From NCBI GenBank assembly GCA_020284085.1, contig JACEVL010000020.1:1153501-1217500 (forward strand): a DNA stretch of 64,000 nucleotides, in the 5' to 3' direction. Made by a program: the position numbers and the translations under genes. Under the pieces are notes generated by a model. The model was not told the origin of the DNA. It worked only from the letters and a program-made list of their open reading frames with translations, and did no database searches. Shown piece after piece: positions 55,690 to 64,000 of this stretch; position 1 is the stretch's first letter; every line of letters starts with the position of its first letter. Source of the stretch: Aporrectodea caliginosa (taxonomy: Eukaryota; Annelida; Clitellata; Crassiclitellata; Lumbricidae).

Positions 55690-56860
55690 GTTTAGTTAAA
55701 ACCAAAGTTTAACTATTATTTTTTAGTTATTAACTAAAAAGTTTAACTAATATTTTTTAGTTATTAGCTAGAAAGTTTACCGTAAGTAACAAAATCAGCA
55801 ACTAGGCAACCATCTTCTGCAATGAACAGTGAGCACTGTCACCACCTCAACGCGACCTTTCATTACTTATTAACACTGGTGTTACCTCTGCATAGAATAT
55901 GTTTAATGTATTACGGTGCAGTCATGCAATGCAAGGACTAAAATTAATATAGTTTCCCTGGGTGCAGTGTAAATAAGAACATTGGTGTTTATCATTCTTT
56001 ATGAGTTGACTGTGAGTGTTGACTTTAATGAATTGAAGGCTACTTCAGTAAAAATGAATAGTTTATTAGTCACTATTTCCTTCACTGAGGTTAAACTGAT
56101 GCCGATTGTCTGACGAAACCCTTGATCACCTTCTTTTCTTACGATCCAGATACAAATTTGACAGTGGTCTTGCTGATCATTAATGTCATGAGTAACTGGT
56201 TTTATTACTAAGTCAATTGAACTGCATCACATTGCATGTTGCATCATTGTTTGCATAAGCAACTGTCTTCATTATTTTGTGGTAGAACTGTAGTAGGACC
56301 GTAGGACTGTTATTAGTCTAGTACACATTACATAGCTTGAAAGTGAAAATCTCATTGACCCTCTCTGCATTATTACAGGACACTTAACCTCTGTTATTGT
56401 GAAAATGTTTCACGTTTGTCAAAAAGTTTCTTAAAAAGTTGGAAAAAGTTTAACTGAATTTTTTTAGTTTAGTTAACTTATTTGCAAATCAGTTCCCAAC
56501 ATTACTGTAAGTTACACTTTTTTTTATTTTAGTTGAAAAATAGTTATAGTTTAACTATATGCCAATGCATTGCAACCGTTGACAGTTGAGTCAAGTACAG
56601 CAACATCCATTTCCCTAGGGGGAAAACTTTTTCCCCCTTTGCACAAATTGGAAGCAGTCTGCTTCCACCCCCCCCCCCTGCGTAGTAGGCCCTGGTCATA
56701 TAAATAGCTGGCAAGGCCATTGACGTTACACCTGATCTTACCTTTCTTATCGTCATAATAACCTTGACATCGCGTTGAGAAACTGAACTCCACTGACAGC
56801 GAGAATGCTCGCCACTACACTAACAACGAACATATAATTTACTTAAAATATTGTCAGCAG
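55690..56860. other. AT-rich DNA with no recognised gene
   Basis: Runs of AAAGTTTAACTA-type sequence continue on both sides of the piggyBac-like element. Confidence 0.4.
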
Positions 56861-56861
56861 T

Positions 56862-56865
<4 letters not shown>

Positions 56866-56921
<56 letters not shown>

Positions 56922-57060
56922 TGGGAATTGTAAAAAATAACTGGGGGGGGGGGTTAGACGTTGATTTATGTGCAGTTTGGGTGTGAAATGTAGACTTTAC
57001 CATGGGAGCCTAAGAAAGACTAGGGGGTTGAACCCCCAAACCCCCGGCAATTCTCACCCT

Positions 57061-57087
<27 letters not shown>
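56866..57087. repeat. Two (TA)n microsatellites (56866-56919, 57060-57087)
   Basis: Simple TA runs separated by unique DNA with a G9 run. Confidence 0.95.
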
Positions 57088-57091
<4 letters not shown>

Positions 57092-57419
57092 ATTTTTCAT
57101 GAAAGAAATATTTATATATCTTTCACGTAGGCCTATAATACAGTGCCACTTAGTTACTTGAAGTCACGTGACGTTGATATGACGTCAACGCAACGGCAGA
57201 CGAAGATCCATCTTGCGGGAAATTGTTGTCATTATGATCTGAGGCGGGCGAAGGCATTAATTCGGGTCATTATTTCGGTTGTTACGATGAACGACATCAT
57301 TCTATGAGCCGAGTGTCTTTTTTTCTGGGGCAAATTGTCGAAATTAAGATAAATAGAGGGAGTTATTGATGAGCGCCGACTTAAGAGTCTCTCTATAGCT
57401 TAACTACTCTGATTACATG

Positions 57420-57610
57420 GCGTGTATGCCCAGAATTCGATGATAGGACAGGCAGAGAAACAGGCAGGCAGACAGGCAGACAGATAGACAGTAGGGCAGG
57501 CAGGCAGGCAGACATGCAGACAGACAGATAGACAGATGGACAGACAGGCAGACAGGAAGACAGACAGACAGGCAGACGGGTAAGCAGGCAAACAGACAGA
57601 TAGGTAGGCA
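57420..57610 (+). repeat. (CAGACAGG/CAGGCAGA)n
   Basis: Tetranucleotide-like repeat; the minus-strand Cys/Leu/Pro frame is an artefact. Confidence 0.92.
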
Positions 57611-57845
57611 GAGACACTGAGAATTTATAAGCAATATACATGTGTAGGACTGATTGACTGACTGAAGGATTGAATAACATTAAGGATTGAATCAGATTTA
57701 GGTATAAGACTGGATCCGAGAGGAAAATATTGGATTGATAGGATGAGATAAGATCGGATAGGACTATAATTATAGGTAGATTCAGATAGCATAGGAACAG
57801 ATAAGATCGAATCGAATAGGAAAGGATAGAGTAGAAGATCTGGTA

Positions 57846-57865
57846 TGATATATATATATATATAT

Positions 57866-57908
<43 letters not shown>
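57846..57908. repeat. (TA)n microsatellite
   Basis: TA run with one ACACACA interruption. Confidence 0.95.
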
Positions 57909-57909
<1 letters not shown>

Positions 57910-57956
57910 CGATACATGTAAGCTTAGACCTCCTCATATAGCCGACCTGAGGGGAG

Positions 57957-58376
57957 TTGAGGGTCTTTAGTGCGCCGCATTGGCCAACCTATCTGACCGC
58001 CGCCACGATGGACGGCTGGTCCACATACAAGTTGACAACACAGCCGTCTTTCGCCTCATCGCCTCCTCCGCCCGACGACGACCAGGCGCCCGTTGAACGG
58101 GCAGCCACCCCGGCCAACTGCGGCCTCGTCCCTCCGCCCGTCCGTCCATCCGTCCGTTCGTCAGTCACTCCAGTCACACGGCGGCGGGCGGCGCCACTAT
58201 CGATCTCACCTAGGCGACGTCGACGTCAGCAGCACCGCCGCCGCACGTTGAAGAATAATTACGATCATCGCCGCCGCCGCTGCTGCTGCTTCTCGGCATG
58301 CGTGCTCCGAGCAATGGCACGACGGGTGTGGTGTCAAATGAGGTGTATGCAAGGAGAGTTCCGGGAACTGTTATGA
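57957..58376 (+). other. CpG-rich block with an open frame, unassigned
   Basis: Strongly CpG-rich and bounded by AT-rich repeats. An ATG in good context (GCCACGATGG, about 58008) opens a Pro/Arg-rich frame beginning MDGWSTYKLTTQPSF. It may be a CpG-island promoter or first exon, possibly an upstream FBXL16 exon, or of an unseen gene on either strand. The Arg-rich second half looks like non-coding GC-rich DNA. CACGTG is present near 58384. Confidence 0.25.
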
Positions 58377-58536
58377 TTGGTTCACGTGACCAAAAAGGGT
58401 AATCTCTTTTTAAAATAGGACTGTTGTATCGATACCGTTTTCTGCCGTTTCTTTCGTTATAATGTTTTCAAAATTGTTTTTAATTAGTAGTTTCTATAAT
58501 TGCGACTGCATAAGAAGCTTGCTTTGGCTTATATAG

Positions 58537-59295
58537 TAGAGGTCTGCGGGTAGAGCATTTTTGCTACCCGACCCGTACCCGTAAAACAGGACCGTTACCC
58601 GTACCCGTACCCGACCCGTACTCAAAATTACTACCCAACCCGACCCGTACCCGCGGGTATACCCGTACCCGTAACGTACCCGCCACTTAATTAATAGGCT
58701 TTCCCACGATGAGTTTTATGCAGCCAATCATAATACGGCAGTTTGCCACAAAATACCGCTAATTGAATCATTTAAGTATTTCTCAGAGGTAATTGAATGA
58801 AAGACCTGGTGCTTCAACTATGTCTATAGCCTCAACTACCATAACTGCATCAACCTGTTTTAAAGAAAACACGGCTGCTGAACTTCCAGGTTCGGTATCA
58901 GCGACCTCTGACCCCGGTTGTCGGGGCTGAAACTCCGATTAGATATATGTTAAAACACTACGATCGAATTGTGTTAATGGAAACAAGTCATTTTGTAGCT
59001 GTAAATTGAGCATGTGTAAATGAATGTCAAGCTCACTAAGGTGCAGGGACATAGGTTAACAGAAGGATGTAGTACTCAGACAGGATTCCGCCAGTTATAA
59101 TAAGTGCAACACTCACTATTACATGTTACCCCAAATTTCACTTCGGTACGGGTAAAACCGGGTATACCCGTACCCGTAATGCTCCTACCCGTACCCGACC
59201 CGACCCGTAAAATGTCTACCCGACCCGTACCCGACCCGCGGGTACGGGTCGGGTACGGGTAAACCCGCGGGTACGGGTATACCCGCAGACCCCTA
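58537..59295. mobile_element. hAT element with GGGTACGGGTA hairpin ends
   Basis: TAGAGGTCTGCGGGTA ... TACCCGCAGACCCCTA with perfect 8-bp duplication TTATATAG (58529-58536, 59296-59303). Both ends consist of nested inverted CCCGTACCCG units. No ORF. Confidence 0.9.
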
Positions 59296-59814
59296 TTATA
59301 TAGGCCTATTTCACTTATTAAAGAATTGTTTCCGACAAAATTTTGCTAATCGTAATCATAATCTCCAGATTTCTACAGTGCCCAAAAGCGAAGTCGAGGG
59401 AACCAGCTTATTCACTAGCACAACTATAAAGAGAAAAACACCTTAAAATGCTGTTCCAGAACGTAGAACCCTACAGCTGCTAACGGAGACTGTCTTTCGC
59501 ACTTAGTTGAAAGTTTACCCCTTCCCGTTTGCTTATATAGCTCTTGATGTTTTACCGTTGCAAAGCTTCAGTGTAGGCCTCCTGATTTACATACGGTGAC
59601 GTCTTGTCAAATTTCAGTTGAACTGTATACTCTGTCAAAAAGCAAGTGTACAATGAAATAATAATGGTAACGAGTGGTTTTCTTGTACGCCGCATTGGGA
59701 TGTCGTTCTGGTAAAAATAGTTGCATAAAACTACAAAGTTGAAAATGCTTATGAAACATTTAGTCGTTGGAATGGCCATCTTGGAACCTGTTATGAGATA
59801 ATTATAATTATTAG

Positions 59815-59990
59815 TTCTTGGTGCCCGAGGTTTCCCGGATGCTGGGCCTAGATTTTGGAATACTCTCCCTGTATCTGTCCGCTCTGCTCAATATCTCTCT
59901 CCCTGTATCTGTCCGTTCTGCGCAGACGATTGCGTCATTTCGTTCCCAATGTAATAAAGATATTTTTCAAATTGCTTATCCATAATAGGC
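59815..59990 (+). mobile_element. LINE 3' fragment (CR1/L2-like)
   Basis: AGPRFWNTLPVSVRSAQ, then IASFRSQ and DIFQIAYP-type reading; a 21-bp CCCTGTATCTGTCCG unit is duplicated in tandem. Confidence 0.75.
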
Positions 59991-60199
59991 GAACTATGTC
60001 TGGATATTGACCTGATAACGGTTTCATTTTGGCGCGCCATCGGCTGATGCCTTGTGCATTAGACACCGGCATCATAAATAATTAGAATAGTAATATTAGG
60101 TGACCGTGTTAGCGGGACCAAAATGTGCACGCCTATTAATTTTTCCCTGGTACAATCGGGATCGATTTTTGTCTCTGCGCCAAATTGCAACCACACCAA

Positions 60200-61022
60200 A
60201 TGTCGTTAGATGCATCACGCTGAGCGTATGGTTAGGCTGTGTGCGCCATTCCTAGGCAGGCATCCTTGCAGAGACGCCTTCTTGGTCGCCGCTGCCTGAC
60301 TCTGCCGCCCGCCTGCGAGGAGGCTGCGAGGGACAGAGCCTGTACCCGTTGATACGGACGGTGTCGTACAAGCTGTGTACACGCGACGTAGACGCAGGCG
60401 CTCGGCTTATTACAACGACGTTCTCGCATCTTGTACGGTGGACGGCTTTTACGAGCGTCGAGATTAAAGCGTTTTCGTTAGGTTCTCTGGTACCAAAATA
60501 CGCGAATAGAAATCGGTTGGACTGTGGTTATGACGAGAGGTATGGCGGTCGTAATGGTGACTCGAATATAGCGAGGTTTTTCGGTTGTTTGATGCGAAAG
60601 CAATGTAGCCCGAGCTGTCTTTTTCTGTCCACGTTCGGTGAACAACAGGCGGATTGAGAGGAGCTTCATGTATATTTTAACAGGTTACGCGGTACAACCG
60701 GGAGCCGAATAATCACCGAATAATAATGACCGGTTCGGACGTTCGGTCTGCCAGTACGCCTCTACCTTCGGAAACATTCTTAGGGTGATATACGAGCGAA
60801 GGGGTTGTTTGGTGCATTGGCGTCATTCGCGACAGCTGCGTAGAGATGTAAGAGGTAGTTCTGCGAGATACTTGGTACTTACTGTTGGTACAATGTTTCG
60901 CGCCGTTTGTAATCTGTTTAAGGGCTACTGGACTATCCGTGTGTCTATATATAGCTTTTGATTGGTATTTACTTCCGGTATCCGGGCTATTTCTGTGGGA
61001 TTCGCTTTGAAACGGTCGTAAG
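60200..61022 (+). promoter_or_regulatory. FBXL16 probable promoter and 5' UTR
   Basis: CpG-containing, repeat-poor sequence immediately upstream of the FBXL16 start, in contrast to the flanking AT-rich DNA. Small open frames on both strands have no recognisable content. No TATA box or clear initiator is assigned. Confidence 0.4.
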
Positions 61023-62212
61023 ATGTCGTCGATAAGCAAGGCTTGCATGGAGCTGTCGAAGAGCATCAAGGGTTTCAGGTTTAGCCGATCGCCGACGGAA
61101 TCTAAGGACTTCCCTTCCGGTTCTGAGTCGACTTCCGCTTCTGCGCGTTCCTCTGTCGCCGCCTCCGACAAACCGGAAGTGACGTATCTGTCGTCGGTGA
61201 CGGCCGACAGCGTCACGAACACCATATCACGTGTCATCCGATCGGCGACGAACCGCGTTCGGTCGTTTCCGGCAACCGAGCGCAACGGACATGGTGTCGC
61301 GGCCAGTGGTGGTGGTCAGTCGGCACCGGTCGTGGTCAAGCCGTCGATGACGGATCTCTGGCTGGACTCGAAGTTCCTGACGGTCTTCTTTCGTTGCTTC
61401 ACGGCCAGCGAGCTGTGCGTCCTGGCGCAGGTTTGCAGGCGGTGGAGGGACGTGCTGTACGAGCCGACGGAGGGTGTCTGGACGGGCGTCACCCCGATCA
61501 TCAACTGCAAGGAACTGCCGAACAGCGAGGAGACGAGACGAAGCTTCTACCGTAGCATCGAACTGCGCGGGTTCGACGCCGTGTGCCTTGTCGGCGCCGT
61601 CGACCAGGACGTCACCAGTCTGGCCGAGGACTTCAACTACTGTCGAACGGGGGTCGTCCACCTCAGCATACGGTGCTCGAACTTGACCGACAAGGGACTG
61701 GAGGCCCTGATGGACCTGGCCGCGTCCGTGACCAGCCTAGAGCTGTCCGGGTGTAACGAGGTCACAGAAGCGGGACTGTGGGCGTGCCTGCCGAGCCGGC
61801 TGCTCTGCCTCAGCATCAGTGACTGCATCAACGTGGCCGACGACAGCGTGGGGGCCGTGGCCCAGCTGCTGCCCACCCTGAGGGAGCTCAACCTTCAAGC
61901 ATATCATGTCACCGACTCGGCGCTGTCGCTCTTCAGCGCCAAGCAGGGATGCTCTCTGCGGGTATTGAGGCTGCAGTCCTGCTGGGAGATAACGAACCAC
62001 GGGGTCGTCAACGTCATTCGGTCCCTCCCTTCGCTGACCGTTCTCAGTCTGTCGGGCTGCAGTAAGATCACGGACGATGGGGTCGAGGTCGTGGCCGAGA
62101 ACCTGCGCCACCTCGAATCGCTCGATCTCTCTTGGTGCTCGCGAATCACGGACGCTGCTCTCGAGTACATCGCCTGCGACTTGGCCAGCCTGCGAGAACT
62201 CACCTTGGACAG
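61023..62212 (+). CDS. FBXL16: FBXL16, F-box/leucine-rich-repeat protein, first coding exon (gene continues past window)
   Basis: ATG at 61023 with an in-frame TGA 15 nt upstream; 396 codons plus 2 nt to donor GGACAG|GTATGG. Residues 1-105 are Ser-rich. An F-box follows at about 108-160 (FLTVFFRCFTASELCVLAQVCRRW). LRRs run from about 210: CNEVTEAGLW, CINVADDSVG, AYHVTDSALSLF, SCWEITNHGVVNV, CSKITDDGVEVVAENLRHLESLDLSWC, RITDAALEYIACDL. The LRR core is nearly identical to vertebrate FBXL16, while the N-terminus is not conserved. Known of the family: FBXL16 binds SKP1 weakly, does not form a standard SCF ligase, and has been linked to PP2A-B55 and MYC stabilisation. Remaining LRRs (after LTLDR) must lie downstream of 64000; I see none in 62213-64000. 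Confidence 0.93.
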
Positions 62213-63100
62213 GTATGGATCTTGTCGTTTAGTAGGAACTTACCTTAGACAGGTGTAGTTATTGTTATTTAGTAGTAACCTGTCTTAGACAGGTGTGGTT
62301 CTTGTTGCTGCAGAACTCACTTTAGACAGGTGTGGTTATTGTTTTTACTTCAGAACTGACCTTAGTAAGGTATGGCGTTTGTCATTTAATGAGAACTTAC
62401 CTTAGGCAGGTGTGGTTATTGTTAATTCAGAACTCACCATAGTAAGGTATGGCTCTTGTGATTTAGTGGGGACTTGCCTTAGACATGTGTGGTTTTGTAA
62501 CTTCAGAACTAACTTTGTAAAACTCGCCTTACACAGGTATGGCTTACCATTTGATAGAACTCACCTTGGACAGGTAGGATGGTCATTTTATAGAACTGGT
62601 CTTCGATTTCTGCTCTCAGAAATCACAATAGTACCATAGTATGCATTGTTTGTCAGGTCATAAATAGACATTATGCAAGATAAGTATTTGACACTAGGAT
62701 GTATGGCTCAGAACTCACTTTAATAGTTATGGCTTATCATTTGACATAGCTTACACAGATCTTGTCATTTAATAGAAATTGCTTCATATAGTTATGTCCT
62801 CTCATTTAATAGGAGTCACTTTAGATAGGCATGGTTTATTGTTTGATAGAACTTACCTTGTCATTTCATAGGAGTCACCCTCAATAGGTGTTTTTTGTCA
62901 TTTTTACAGAACTCACGGTAGACAGGAATGATTTATCAATTTTCTCAAACTTATTTTGGTCTTGTCCCTTCAGAACTAATTTTGTAACATGTGTTACCTA
63001 ACAAATCGTAGAACTCACCTGGGACAGGTAAATCTTGTCTTTTTTAACTTACCGTAGGCTGGTATGGCAAACTAGTTGATAGAATCCACCTTACACGGTC
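62196..63100 (+). repeat. About 40-bp junction-derived minisatellite, FBXL16 intron
   Basis: Units read GAACTCACCTTRGACAG followed by GTRTGGNTCTTGTC. The first unit is the end of the exon plus the true donor. Donor-like positions fall at 62212, 62252, 62292, 62332, 62369, 62409, 62446, 62486, 62536 and 62573. Copies decay to the right but are traceable to about 63100. Confidence 0.9.
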
Positions 63101-63410
63101 ATCAAAATTATGTGAAAATTATGTGGGAAACCTTTCAAAGACTACTAGCCTTCGAACCCTCATCTCCTTTGAATTGCTATCCTGTGAATTGCTATCCTGT
63201 GAAGTGATCTCATGCGAATATTGATCTTTTGTGAATTGATCTCTTGCCGATATTGTTGTTATTATTATTGTTGTTTTCGTTAATTGGGACAACTATTATA
63301 ATAAAACGTTGCAAAAACTCGGAAATACACAGAAGAATCGTTAAGACACGTTTCTTTAAAGACCGAATTCTGATATAATGCAGTATGGATGTGGATTCCA
63401 AAATTAGGTC

Positions 63411-64000
63411 AGCCATGAAAATTAGCCTCGTAACACGGTTTCATCATATGGTGGTTCTTTTTGTGGCTTCCAAAAAAACAGCATTACAACACTGTCCCAT
63501 TATATTGTTGGTTCTTTTCATGGCCCCCTGAAAATTAGCCTCGTTGCAACACGGTTTCATTATATGAGTGGATCTTGTTGTGGCTTCCACATACAGCCAT
63601 GAAAATCAGCCTCATTGAAACAAGGTCCTGTCATATTGTGGTTCTTGATATGGCTCCCAAAGCCAGCCATGAAAATTACCTTTTAACACGGTCCCATGAT
63701 CCCATCATGTGGTTGTTCTTTTTGTGGCCTCAAAGAGAGTCATGAAAATTAGCTTCATTACAACATGGTCCCATCATAATTATGGTTGTTCTTTTCGTGG
63801 CTGTCAAAAACAGCCATGAAAATTAGCCTTGTTATAACACAGTCCCATTATATGGTGGTTCTTGCTAACTTGCTCTCAAACTTTCAAAGACAGTCACGAA
63901 AATTAGCCTCAGAACATGGTCCATCATATGGTGGTTCTTGCTGTGTTCCCAAAGACAGCCATGAAAATCAGCCTCATTACAACACTGTCCCATTATATGG
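63411..64000 (+). repeat. About 75-90-bp minisatellite, FBXL16 intron, runs off the window
   Basis: Seven or more units containing GCCATGAAAATTAGCCTC, AACACGGTCCCATTATATGG and TGGTTCTT. Cut by the window end. Confidence 0.9.

Noticed and set aside
57393..57917. 174-codon minus-strand Cys/Leu/Ser frame
   Set aside because: Arises from TA and CAGACAGG simple repeats.

Overview
This is a 64 kb piece of a repeat-rich animal nuclear genome. Genes are split by GT-AG and GC-AG introns, intergenic DNA is full of LINE, SINE, hAT, piggyBac and mariner debris, and the host genes are bilaterian families (TNRC6/GW182, peflin, FBXL16). The tRNA-derived SINEs, abundant (TATG)n arrays and protein divergence fit an invertebrate, probably marine, but the sequence alone does not settle the phylum.

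Three host genes can be modelled. PEF1 (peflin, plus strand, 16537-23349, seven exons, 374 residues) is a calcium-binding penta-EF-hand adaptor with a methionine/proline-rich decapeptide repeat. TNRC6/GW182 (minus strand, coding 40037-26777 in eight exons, 1369 residues, plus a probable untranslated first exon ending at 44094) is the Argonaute-binding scaffold of microRNA silencing, with GW repeats, UBA, Q-rich, PAM2 and RRM regions. FBXL16 (plus strand, first coding exon 61023-62212) is an F-box/LRR protein whose last exons lie beyond the window. PEF1 and TNRC6 converge across 23.3-26.8 kb. A weak candidate secreted-peptide ORF lies at 45308-45634 (minus).

Layout: 1-10.8 kb is gene-free (pyrimidine-rich repeats, a mariner relic, LINE scraps, an inverted repeat pair, a compound trinucleotide array). 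10.8-16.3 kb is a nest of five elements: a LINE split by a hAT and by a SINE, the SINE split by a piggyBac, and the piggyBac carrying a second hAT in its terminal repeat. 16.4-23.4 kb is PEF1. 23.4-26.7 kb is intergenic with two small terminal-inverted-repeat elements. 26.8-44.4 kb is TNRC6. 44.8-53.1 kb is an old long-period repeat interrupted by a hAT that itself carries a LINE. 53.5-55.7 kb is a piggyBac-like element with (TATG)n arrays and an inner element. 56-60 kb holds microsatellites, a CpG-rich ORF and a hairpin-rich hAT. 60.2-64 kb is FBXL16 and its repeat-filled intron.

The most unusual pattern is that introns begin with minisatellites. In FBXL16 and in PEF1 intron 6 the repeat unit is a copy of the exon-intron junction itself, giving rows of decoy 5' splice sites. 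PEF1 intron 2 carries eight near-perfect AG|GTGAGT copies. Two introns (PEF1 intron 6 and a TNRC6 intron) use GC donors, both fixed by reading-frame continuity.
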